This document shows positions 1 through 26,400 of a DNA stretch of 64,000 nt, in pieces. Both the position numbers and the translations under genes were made by a program. Location: positions 361,001 to 425,000 of the forward strand of contig JAWRVZ010000028.1 of NCBI GenBank assembly GCA_037043235.1, read 5' to 3'. This stretch comes from Rhodeus uyekii (Eukaryota > Chordata > Actinopteri > Cypriniformes > Acheilognathidae). How positions within the stretch are numbered: position 1 is the stretch's first letter; the number at the start of each line of letters is the position of its first letter. Under the pieces are notes generated by a model that searched no databases, was not told where the DNA came from, and saw only the letters and a program-made list of their open reading frames with translations.

Positions 1-456
1 TTGTGCAGTGCAGAAACGGAGAAAGAAAGGAGTAGAGTGAGAACATTTTTCCGGTAGCTTGAACTGATCTGTGGGCCCCAGTCTTTGCCCAGTGTTTGGT
101 TAAATTATGTGGAACTCATTTGACGGCTGCAGAAGTGGCTGTATTCGCAGTGTCAGGTATCGACTGGTATAATTATGCAATTATGAAGCTTTATCCTGCC
201 TCTCTCTCTCACAGAGCGAGCTCTTAGTGTTTCAATTAGATGTTTTTTCTCTCTTTTGCTCCCTGATTTTCTTCTTCCCTCCCCCCACCCCTTCTTCCAT
301 TTCTTGGTTACAATGAAGATGCAAACGAAGTCTGCCTATAAAAAAAGCAGGTTGTGTTGTTGTCATCTGATTTAAAGTGTTGTGTCTGGGTGTGTTAAGA
401 TTCTTAGTGTTCTTAGAAGCATTCATAGATCAAACGCATACAGGCCAGTAGTGATT

Positions 457-1077
457 CAGGACCCGTCCACACGGAGACGTGTATCACTGTATATTCATAA
501 AAAATGTTTTATTGGATTGGCGTTTTGGAATCCGCTCTTTTTTTTTTTTTTTTTTTAAGACCGGCCCTAAAGTGGATACATCTGAATACGACACCCTTGC
601 GGTCTCATGTGTACAGCCAATCTGTATATTTTGTGTAACAATGATGTCGTCACACGTAACCGCAACAGTGTTGCCAGATTGGACTGAAGATTTCCAGCCC
701 AACTACAGCTTAAAACCCGCCCATTTTAAAAAAATACCAGCCCAAAGTGCGTACACTTATAAATGAAAAATGTTGCGCAGTTTTATGCATCAAAAACCAG
801 CCCAATGCAACTTTTCCCGGTCGGACGTGAGCAAAAGGAGCCCAATTGGGCGGGAACCCGCCCAATCTGGCAACACTGAACAGCAACAACAATCTGCATG
901 TCTTCTCTGTGTATAGTGTATATCTGGCAGAATTACAGCGCCTCATACTGGTCTGGCATATATACTACACCGTTTTCAGTCGGTTTCAGTGGTTTTGTAT
1001 GTACGCTGATATTTCTTGCGCCGACGCCGTGTTTATGATCGGATAGGGAATGCACCAGCTTCGTGTGGATGTAGCCT
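457..1077. mobile_element. Degenerate terminal-inverted-repeat element (outer MITE)
   Basis: The ends are imperfect inverted repeats: GGACCCGTCCACACGGAG at 459-476 against CTTCGTGTGGATGTAGCC at 1059-1076 (13 of 18 match). The flanks share only TAGTG, so the target duplication is weak. A second element is inserted inside (666-878). No coding sequence; short reading frames here are incidental. It lies in a pola1 intron. Confidence 0.5.
666..878. mobile_element. hAT-type MITE nested in another element
   Basis: This 213-bp element has perfect 17-bp terminal inverted repeats (CAGTGTTGCCAGATTGG and its complement). It is flanked by 8-bp direct repeats AACCGCAA (658-665) and AACAGCAA (879-886), 7 of 8 identical. 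The CAGTG terminus with an 8-bp duplication is the hAT signature. It has no transposase and is non-autonomous. Confidence 0.75.
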
Positions 1078-2134
1078 TAGTGTAGCATAGGATGTGTGTG
1101 TGACACATACATGCATGCATGCATACATACATCATTTGTTTTTACTGTATTTTTGTTTGCATACCTGCAGCCTATTTAAGTATAAGAGACCAACACTGAC
1201 CCACGTATTAAGTTTTATTTTAAGCTGGATACTTATAAATCCACATGATTTAATCAATGCATCAAGAAAACGATTGCATCATTACACCCCTATAATTTGT
1301 ATGTTGTGCACTGACACTGATTTTATTCTTGTGTCCAAAGAGGAGAAAAAAATACTTTAGAGGTCTGCACATATTGAATCCCAATGCCACCACAAACCTC
1401 TCTGAGGGTCACAAATTTAGAATGAAGTTGTGGGTCACCAATCAGGTGAAATGGCAAAAGGTTCCATCCTTCCCTTTTCCATCAAATCAGACCACTGTAC
1501 ATTGGACAAAGTCTCAAATGGCTGTCCCCTCTGAATTTTGTGTTTGAAATCAATGACATACCTTTGTGTTTTTCATTTGGCTTGTGTGTGTTCCTGTAGT
1601 CAAAGTCTTTTGCTAAGCCCATGGGAACTGAACTGTTGGTTTAGTCTTGGGCCTCCAGAAGCACAAAAGAGCCGTTACGGCAAACAGAGGGGTGATAACA
1701 CCGGCACTCCCTTCAAAATGAAAGCCAAACAGCTCACATATGTTCGGATTCAATTACACACTCTGGGTTCCCCTCGGCCCCAGGGCTTATTGCTAATTAC
1801 CCAAATAACATCCCCACAAAACGCCACCCAGATGAGATTGATTGAGAAATTAAGACAACCTGTTGATTCCGATAATACTAGGTGTTGAGTAGTAACCCAG
1901 GTAGTCCGAACATTTTTGACACCACAGATGGAAGACTCCTCTTTAGATACAACAGGGGTGTTAAGCTGTGAAGATCCATCCAGAGATGCTCAAAGCTCAG
2001 CAAATTAAACCTCTTATAATTGTTTTTTTTGTTTGTTTTTTTGTTTGTTTTTTTGGCTCTCATTCTTTAATTTTCTTGGTTTTCATCTTTTTATTTGTCC
2101 TCTTTCAAGTAAGCTAATAAAAGTGTTATATATA

Positions 2135-2575
2135 TAACCCTATGTTTCAAAAGTTTGGGGTTGGTAAGATTTTTTTAAATGGTTTTGAAAGAATTCTGCA
2201 TTTACTTGATGGAAAATACAATAACTTGTAATAATATTACTACTGTTTTTAAAGTAACTGTTTTATATTTAATAAATTGTAACCTGTAAATTGTTTTCCT
2301 GTGATCGTAAATCTGAATTTTTCAGCAGCCATTACTCCAATTTTCCGAGTCACATAATCCTTCGTCATTCTAATATGCTGATTTAGTGCTCAAATTCTTA
2401 TTTCTTATGTTGAAAACAGACCAGGTAAAGGGATTTTTTCATTAATCCATATTTATAAAAAAAAAAATTATAAGTGCATGAATATGCACTTATATGCATT
2501 TACTGTCATTTAATGATGAATTTAATGCATCCTTGGTGAATAAAAGTATTACTTTCCCTCCCGAAAAAAAAGTTA
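2135..2575 (+). repeat. Common cyprinid interspersed MITE, copy 1
   Basis: It begins with TCAAAAGTTTGGGG and ends with the phrases 'tttaatgcatccttggtgaataaaagtatt'-type tail near 2520-2550. Related copies occur in this window at 41064-41804, 46640-46870 and 62545-62835. The family has inverted termini of the CAAAAGTTTGGGGTCAGTAA type. The exact family name was not assigned. Pola1 intron. Confidence 0.6.
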
Positions 2576-2618
2576 ACCTTTTGAATGGTGGAAATATATC
2601 TTAGTTTATTGTTTATAT

Positions 2619-2932
2619 CACTGTTTTTCAACCACTGTGCCGTGGAACACTAGTGTGCCGTGAGAGATCGTCAGGTGTGCCGAAGAAAATTATTCAATTT
2701 CAACTAATTGGTCAACTTTTTTTTTTAATGATTTAATCCTAAAATACTTTATATTCTTTGTGTTTATTTGATTCCCATTCAATACACTTTGATAAGAATG
2801 ACTATATATTGTTAATATAAGCTACAGAGTTTAATTTAACATTTTCTTTTGGTTGTGTGCCTTTATTTTTTCTTCTTCTTTTTTTCTCAATGAAAAAATG
2901 TACCGTGGCTCAAAAAAGGTTGAAAAACACTG
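2619..2932. mobile_element. hAT-type MITE, 314 bp
   Basis: The left end CACTGTTTTTCAACC and the right end GGTTGAAAAACACTG are inverted repeats with one mismatch. Flanking 8-bp direct repeats are GTTTATAT (2611-2618) and GTTTATTT (2933-2940), 7 of 8 identical. This fits a non-autonomous hAT insertion. Two small reading frames inside (2853-3068) extend past it and are not genes. Confidence 0.7.
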
Positions 2933-3308
2933 GTTTATTTGTAATATATTTTACCATAGCCTTTTTACTGTCTCTGTTTTTGTCACCTTCTTTCTCGCTC
3001 TTTTTCAGCCTCCAGTGGTCTATAGTAAGGAGGTGGTGGTAATTCTTCGGGGACAGGTGCTCCTCTGATACTAGGGGTTTATTTAGTGCTCCATCATTAG
3101 CAGGGCATTACCCATATTACCCCCTGGCCCCTGCTCTAATAACAGGGGTAGGAAAGGCAGTGTTGGCGGGGGGCAGCTGCATCTGCTGCAGGCTGAGGCC
3201 TCACACTGCCCCACCACAGGCAAAAGCACTAGCAACTCGTCTCCTGGGGGCCACAGTAGCTGTCTGCCAATCAGCTTTTTAAATAGTTTTCTTTCTCTCT
3301 ATACACAG

Positions 3309-18297
<14,989 letters not shown>

Positions 18298-19085
18298 ACA
18301 ACTGTCCTGAAGCAGTCCTGGGTAATCCGATTTGGCATAATATTTATGCCTTTCTGCCCACCAACCGAAGCCGTACAATGTTATATTTTCTGTCTGCTGT
18401 AAATACACCTTGTGATTTTGTAATCTATGCTATTTTCTAGCTCACTCGCTTTACATTTGTAATCCCTGATCGTTTTTGTGGCTGACGGCTTAGGCGTGAA
18501 TTTAAGGTCAAAGGTGACGAGCTCACAGTCAATCTGCATGTAATCACCAAACCTTTCCATGTTTGAGCACCTGTCTCTCAATATAATCTATGTTCTTGTA
18601 TCCCATCTCATTTATCTCATTTATCATCCCTTTGTCCAGGTCTAATCGATGATGAATCTGTGGTAAAATGGCCATAAGGGGCTAAAGACTCTCTCAATAC
18701 AACCCAGCCCCCCACTCCCGCTGTAGCACCACACACATTGGGTTTTTCGAGATAACAATCAGGGGTAATGACAGACAAGTTCATGGGGAGGGGGGCTTGT
18801 AACGTTTTAAAGGGGTCTTAGTTCAGTAATGACTTCTCCACTGCCCCCTTCATCTTTAACAGCACAGCAATTAGCCAATGATACAGAGGTAGCCAGTGAT
18901 TTCTGAACTTATGTTTGAACTGCTCTCAGCTGGTATGTGTTGAGTTTATTGGTTTGCATCATTTGTTCTGCACCTGGCAGCTTATGTTTAATGTTTTGAA
19001 TGTTCATTGCCTATGAAAGTGTCTTAGTATTCTTAATTGTTTTGATATGGAAACATCAATAAAAGCATTTCATAATACTTTCAAT
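18298..19085 (+). other. pola1: pola1 3' UTR and polyadenylation signal
   Basis: After the stop codon the sequence stays non-coding, and an AATAAA lies at 19058-19063, about 760 bases downstream, followed by a T-rich stretch. No nearer AATAAA was noticed. The 3' end is therefore inferred near 19080. Confidence 0.5.
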
Positions 19086-19129
19086 TTCGAATTTCATTTT
19101 CCCCCTCCCGCTCTTTGATTATTTCATTT

Positions 19130-20280
19130 CGCTATGCTGCAAGGAGTGATGACATTTACACATTTGAAGGGGGCCAGTTAACTTCTCCAAATGGAAGGCT
19201 TCATTTTCAAGACCTGGAGAATGGCAAGCCAAGAGTGTGTGAAAGCGAGGAGATTAGTCCACTTAAATCGAGTCGGTTTTAAGAATGTGGTGCTTCACTC
19301 GCTCATTCCATGTGTTTATAATGACAGTTAGACGATGTCTTAAACCATTTCATCAGATGTCAATTTCCATAAATGCCATGCTTGAAAAAATCGCCTTAAA
19401 CGGCTGCGACTAATGGCACCGACCTTGAAGAGTGCAGCAACACTTAAGAGCTACTTTCTGTCCCCAGCATGACAGACAGCATTGTAGGCCTTTGCTGCCA
19501 TTGTATTAAACACATATAGTCCTATATATACATTTAGCTTAATGTGTGTGCCGAGCTTGGAATGATACTTAACAGCTGCAGGTAGTTCCTGAACGTTATG
19601 TCGCACTTTTACAAGATTAAGTCATCGCATGATCTGGAGCTTTCAACAGGACATTCCTTTAACCGTGAACGTGCTTTTGTCGTGCCCGCGGAGGCTGTTT
19701 TCAAACTGGGCCACTCAATGCAGACGAGGCTTTGCATTAATTTACCCCACTAAGCTAATAAGAATGATTCGTTTTTGTTATGCTAAGCTTTATTGCCTGT
19801 CTTTTTGACCAGAATGGTGGTGTTGAGCAAAGCGGTGGACAAGGTTCTCTTTGATGAGGGAATTAGTGCCCTATTCTTTCTCTATTATTCATGGCATCGC
19901 GGAATATGTAAGTACCCGTGGGTGTCAAAAGGAAAGCCGGCCCTATTGCAAAGTGCTCCTCTTGTTGCTCTGAATAGCAGGCTATGAGATGATAAACCGC
20001 TTAATACACTGGACTAATTGGATGAGGGTAAAAGAGACGAAGGAATTAAGGCACACCAAAAGGGGACAGGGTTCCAGTGGCCCGCCATTCAGCCCTTTTC
20101 ACCGTGATTTCTTACTCTAATGCTCCAATAGGAAACGAGAGGCTCATCAAAGCGCCTTTAGTGCTTTCACCTACCCCCGGTGTCTTGAGCTGTGTCGGGA
20201 TGGAAAAGCGTGATTATTCCCTGGTTGTTGAAGAACAGCCCAGTGAGCCAAAATCAAGGGAATGCAAGTGAAATTTTACC
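19130..20280. promoter_or_regulatory. pola1-arx intergenic DNA, candidate conserved elements
   Basis: About 1.1 kb with no transposon or microsatellite between the converging pola1 and arx genes. Dense unique words (GCTAATAAGAATGATTCG, CATTAATTTACCCC, AATTGGATGAGGG). No frame longer than about 65 codons and none recognisable. Regulatory role inferred. Confidence 0.35.
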
Positions 20281-20924
20281 ATGCATTTATGAACTGTCAA
20301 TGTACACTTAAAGTATTGTAGTTTATACTGTATATTGATGGGTCTTGCCACAAAAAAATTATTGTGTGTTCCTTAACAAGTAAATGATTTTAAAAGTTGC
20401 CATTTTTAACACAACAAAAACATAGCATTTTTTTCTCATTAGGATGCCTTTTTATCCTGTTCCTCCAAATACTTGTTTAGCTAAAATGGGGAAAAAAATT
20501 TGTTTGTGTGGAAATTATTTATTCTTTCTCTTTATTTTATTTTTCTATATATTTAATTTTTTCCTTTTAATGGACATATTTAATTGAAGAGACTTGAGAT
20601 TGTGTTTACCCTATTTCTGCCATAAGGGTTATTAAATGCACAATTTCCTAAACTAAAATATAATTGTCAAGATTAGCTACGAAAAGGCAAGGGTTTGTCT
20701 AAGATGTGTAACTCTGCAGCCAAGGCTTTGTACAGGAAACGTATCATTAAAAACTGCATATTTATAGAAAAATCGAAATAATTTTTGTCTAATAAAAACA
20801 TTGTCTTGACACTGAGCACAGCATTGAAAGAGAAATACAATTATCAACCTTTTAAGTAACCTTTGGGGAGGCAGAGATGTATACCCAACGAATGTATGTG
20901 TGTAAGAGTGTTTGTATGTGTGTG

Positions 20925-20940
20925 TGAGAGAGATATATGT

Positions 20941-20986
<46 letters not shown>

Positions 20987-20990
20987 AAAA
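20925..20990. repeat. (AC)n(AT)n microsatellite
   Basis: AC repeat at about 20941-20955 followed by AT repeat to 20980. The DNA around it (20290-21170) is AT-rich with nothing recognised. Confidence 0.8.
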
Positions 20991-21179
20991 ACGTAAAGAC
21001 TTGAATGTTCTATGTAATGTTTACATTTGCCTTTGAATATTGCTTTTTGAAAATGAAATTGCACCTAATTGCTTGAAGAACTTGGATTTCATTTTATATA
21101 TATATATAGTGGTTACCAAACAGGTGTTTTGTCACCCTAGAATGTACTTTGTGATAAGAACATTGGCAATGAATCTACA

Positions 21180-22150
21180 CACTCTCCACAAATAGAGGCG
21201 AATTTAGTCTCCACAAAGTCTGTTTCTTCATTCATGCATTGTAAGAAAAGAGTTAAAGAGAAAGTCGCCCTAAGCACTTCAGGTCAGTGCCTCTACAATT
21301 GTGACGAGCATTCCCCAGATATTACGAGCAAATTGGTTTGCGATTCATTAATAATGTTCACAATGAGATTAAGGCATTCTAGAAAATCTCATAAAAATCC
21401 CAACAGAAGTGGGCTGCACGCTCCAGTGATCCCTTCCACAAATAGAGGGGGCGAAGTCTTTGCACCTCGCTTGGAGGTAAGGCACTGGAGAGAAAATTGC
21501 TTTCCTTTTGCTTAATGCTCCTTTGAACATATTCTCGCATGCCAACATGTTTAATGTGGACTTGCCGCGAGAGGAGGGGGTCCTTGACGCGCGATGTTTA
21601 GAAGAATTTGTTGGGCGTTATAGGAGCGCTGATCCCCTCACGCCTCCCAACGCGTCTTCAGCTCGCTCGTTTCCATCCTCGCTGATCCTGCTTGTTTGTG
21701 GCGTCATAATGAAACGGATTAGTGTGGGTAAAACAAGGAAAAGAGAAATCTTTTCAGCGGCGCGCGCGATAAAGGAGAAAATTAATCCTTGAGGTAATTT
21801 CACGCGATTTGGTTCGACACCATAGACGGGCGAAAATGACTTCGTTTGAATGGAGCGCATTGATTGCCGTAATGGCGTCGTTTCGCGCGTGAGACCCAAT
21901 GGAGAGGGATTTGGGGAATTAAATGAGGAATTCGAAAGAAAGACTTTTTGATAAACTGCTTGTTACTTCATTAATGAGAAAGGGACTTAGCCGAGTTGGG
22001 CGTTTACAGATGTTGCTTCCAATTTAGCGCCTCTACAAGTTGTAAGGCCTCGAACGGAATAACTGAGGGGGTTTTGTCAAGTGTCGGACAGCCTAATAAA
22101 CCAGTCATGAATATCATCATCTGACTAAATAAAAATAAATAGCCTGTTGG
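21180..22150. promoter_or_regulatory. Candidate conserved non-coding block downstream of arx
   Basis: Repeat-free DNA about 0.4-1.4 kb beyond the probable arx 3' end, with moderate GC and CpG (GCGCGCGATAAAGGAG, CGTTTCGCGCGTGAG) and homeobox-type cores (AATTAAATGAGGAATTC, TTCATTAATGAG). Reading frames are short and unrecognised. Enhancer role inferred. Confidence 0.35.
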
Positions 22151-22548
22151 TATCGCGCTTGACATAAATGATCCTCAAACATTTATAGCAAACTATATAA
22201 ATGTTTCCTTTGCTGTGTGATGGCAGTTAGCCTGAACTTCACACTGAACTGAACCACAGTAACATTTGATTAATGCTTTAAAGTGACCAATTAAATAGTT
22301 TTTTCTTATTAGCGACTGCGGGCTCCCACTGAATAATTGGCTATTTACTTCTAGAAATTCTATAATTTGTTGAGTTAATATCGCGTCTATTCAAGCATTT
22401 AAAAAAAAACACACAAATTAACATATGCCTTTGATATATTTCGTGATTGACGCATTTCGTTTTACCAGGACACACGCGTAGTGTATTAAATTCAGCTCGC
22501 ATTATGAGTTGTAAATAATACAGAAGGGTTTATGTTTCACCAGGTTCT

Positions 22549-23474
22549 TTTATTCCCACTTGACTGGTCCCTGCGCGCGACAGGGAAAACTCTCACTGAA
22601 TAGCAAAACTTCCCGGTCAGGATTTCAAGCTCTCTACCGGTCAGACATAAATAATCATCTAAAAATCTAAAATTTGAGTCAAACGAACAGAGGATGAATC
22701 TACATGAAACCATTCCTACAGCACTACACTGAGAGCATATTCTCAAAACATGTTTTGAAATAAACTTTTTTTTCTTGCCCCCCTTTTCATTCATTTTAAA
22801 CAGAGCTATATATACAGGATACCCTTAACAGATGAGTAAACAAGCTAAAGTTTAGATTTTCACATTGTTCATCCTTAAAACAAACCAAGTATTTCTTTTT
22901 CATCATTATTTTTTCTCCTAAATATATTTAACATAAGAGTTGAAAACAGAAAGTATAAAGCTGAGGATTCATTCTCAGAAATTTGATTTGCTTTGTCAAT
23001 ACCGAGGCCAATCTTGAATGGATGTGGTTCGGGACGGGTAGCAGGTTATGGCAGTTCCCTTTGGCATATTGACCCATCTCTGCTTCAGCACTGAGAGAAG
23101 ACTAGGAAGAAATTGGAGTTCTCTATGTATTGCAGTTTAGTTCTTCTCTGTGTGGGTGTAAATGTGTATTTTGCCATCATTTTGCTCCTGGTCCAAAAGA
23201 CTGGATTGATTTAATGACTTTACCAAGCACATTCTCCCTAAGGTTCCCATCTGAGGTGTCTATACATTACACTCAGAATCTTTATGTTCAGGGTTTTGAG
23301 AAATGTTTGGTGCACTGTGTAAAATTTAATGATGATGTCCAGTGGGAGGCTCTGTGATTTGGCGATGACTCCAGTGTCAGATGGGTCTCCGGTGTGCTAG
23401 TGCTATATGGATTTGGTCGTGCTTTTTGTTGAGATGGTTTCTTTAATATTTTGTTTTGTTTTTAAGGAGAAGGA
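22549..23474 (-). other. arx: arx 3' UTR with polyadenylation signal
   Basis: On the - strand the arx stop codon is followed by non-coding DNA. An AATAAA (complement of 22549-22554) follows about 920 bases later. Extent inferred from that signal. Confidence 0.45.
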
Positions 23475-26400
23475 TCAGCATACTTCCTTCCCTGTAGTGC
23501 CGGACGGCAGGATGTTCAGTTGGGTCAACTGGGCCGAATGTTCCTTTGCTTTGAGACGCAGCGCTGCGATGCTTGATGCCCTGCGGTCGGCAGCTGTAGA
23601 GGATGAGGAAGAAGGCGGGTCTGGCAGGGTTGCCGGCTGCTGCACTGGACTCTCCACTGGCGGTGCAGTTTGGCGCAAGAGAGCGGCGGCCGTGGAAGCA
23701 CTGGTCAGAGGACCCATACTTGAGAAGAGTCTAAAGAGATGAGAGACATGTGATGTAATGTACTGCACTTGTAAACAGTAATACAACAAATGTTTAGGTT
23801 TGGCAACGTTCTACTGAGTCAAGGGTACAAAATAAGATGTGGTTATTGCCATAAATATATACATTACATTATTGTTTTTATGAAGAACCTTTAGCATCCA
23901 AAGTAAATAAAGTCAATCAACTTAATGTCTGGTTGTCCAAATTAAATAGTTCAAATTAATTGGCTCAACAAGATTAAATAGTTTGCAGGTAAATTCCACA
24001 AAATAATTCAAAATGAAATAATAAGTCAAAATGATTTGGTCTCATTGATCCAAAATAAATTTGCTCTTCTGTTCCATTTGCCTAAATTCAGACAACTTAA
24101 GTTGTCACCCACCAAATAGGTGCCATAATAAAATTAAGTTATACCAACGATTTATTATTTTGAGTGCATGGAAACTTTCCATTGCACAAAAGCTTGTTTC
24201 TTAAACATTCATTAGATTATTCAAATGTTTTTCACACTAGGAAAGAAATATATTTTTAGAGCTGTTCACTAAAGATTCTTTAGGGAACTCGAAAAGGTTC
24301 TTCCATGCCATCGCGGTTCTATGACAACGCTTCTGTGATAAGAACAACTTTGAATTATTGTGATTGCGAATTGTCTTTACCTGCCAAAAGTGGGTCCAAT
24401 GAAGGCAGGATGCCTGAACATGGCTGTGCCCAGGAAGGTTCCTAGGCCAAGGGGTGTGGCGGGAGGGAGGGCGGAGCTGTTTGGAGGCGGAGCTAGGCCT
24501 GGGAATGCTGCGGCTGCTGCGGCTGCAGCAGTCCACGCCGACTCCAGAGCAGGGTGAGGGTGAGGTGGGAAGGGTCCCCCTTCCAGGTAGTGACTCAGAG
24601 GGTGAGCGGCTGCCAGTGGCCCAGGAAAGGGCAGACCCGAGGGGTGAGCCTGGACCCCTGCCTTTTCACGTTTCCTCCACTTTGCCCTTCGGTTTTGGAA
24701 CCAAACCTGAGATTTGGGACAGAAGCCTTATTAAAGTCTAAACTTTACTGTTGACTTCTGATGTTCAGATGAATGCTGCTAATTTAACCATGTCATTGAG
24801 TTTGAAGTCAGGAACGTGCTTAAATAGTTGGCCTTGAGAAGTTGAAAATTGTCTCTTCATGTTTCTGATCCAGAGCCATTAATATTCCACCTGACAGCCT
24901 GCATGGTCGTTTAAGCATGAGCTTGTCGCTTGTTCATGTGCAATATTTGGTTCGCTTTAATGAGGTGACAAATAGGCTGGAAGTCAAGGGTAATTACATG
25001 GCCCTAAACTTACGGTCTGTTACCCTAACTTTGCTAATTAAAATCTGGTTCGGGCAGAGCGAAAAACAGGGTGGAGCGTGGTAATTAAAAGCCGTGTTAA
25101 CAAAAGCTGTCGGAACAGCATCCAATAACAATTAATGCACTTTAAATTAAATTCCTCCAAATTTGCTCCCAAAAGGCTATTTAACTTTCCCACGATCCCC
25201 CTCCTATCCCGCTAAACCCCACCAGGTTGTGCCACAAGAACATGACCTGCAGACAAGGACTTCATAATGAAGGAAAATGTCAACAGATGAACCACCAGGG
25301 ACCTTGGCCCCTCACACATGCTGGAAACCCTTTTGCATTACGTGGCCCCTGGGGCATTTATTAGCTTTATCACCTCCTGATCGAGCCTGTTAAGTGATTT
25401 GTTCTCCCACATCTCCAAATTGACATCTGTTGTTTTACACAGCCAATAACCCTGGTAGCTTCCTTCTGTTTGCACTGTCTCTTTGGTTATGAGAGTTGGG
25501 CTTGAACATGCGAGCCACGCTTTGAATAGAGAAAGGAGGGGTGGCAAACACCCTTAATAGTCTCTCACTCGTTCCAAGTGCAAAGCATCGGATCAATGCC
25601 GGTCTATTGCAATCACAAAATGGGAAATCAAATAGCATTATCCCCCCTACCCCTCCCTCTCCCCCGCGCCGGCGATGAGAATTCAAACACCATTTTCTCC
25701 CTGGAATAGCAGTGTTTGCTCTCTCGCTAAGTGCGCTTTTATGAATCAGGGGCGTCTGTGTAATTGCCGCTAAAATGTTCACCCTATTGTGTATAATAAC
25801 TTTCGATAACAGGAAAGACCTTGCCGTGACGTACAGGGTCATTTAACCAAGTTTACGATTGTCATTTTAAAATGAAATTAAATGTAGACCATTAGGTATA
25901 TTGTCTTAACGTCTATAGACTAAAATAAGCAAATTGCGAGATTTCGCAGGCTCGCATAATTTAGTTCATCTTTACCTTCAAAATGTCGACAAGTTGTCGT
26001 ATTATAGGCTAGGTAATTTCTTGCCATTTAAATCCTTTTAACATCTAAATGAAGTCAAGGCTCTCAACTATGTTTTATACAGTGCACGGTAATATTATTG
26101 TGCTTTTAAATTCGATCTATTTGTCCTGGGGTTTTTTTTAGCTTAAAGAACAAAGAAGGGAAAAAAGAAAAGACATGAAAAGTAAGCACTCACTTGCACG
26201 CGCGCTTCTGTCAGATCCAGCCTCATCGCGAGCTCCTCTCTGGAACAGAAAATGTAGATCGTGAAAATGTGTGCCTCTTTTTTTCCCCTCCTTCACAAAC
26301 ACCGTTAGAAAACTGATTTTACCTAAATTGTCAGAAACCTATGAAAGCAATTTGGGGCTGATGAGAATCGAACGGATAAACTTGTACGTTTTTTATAATG

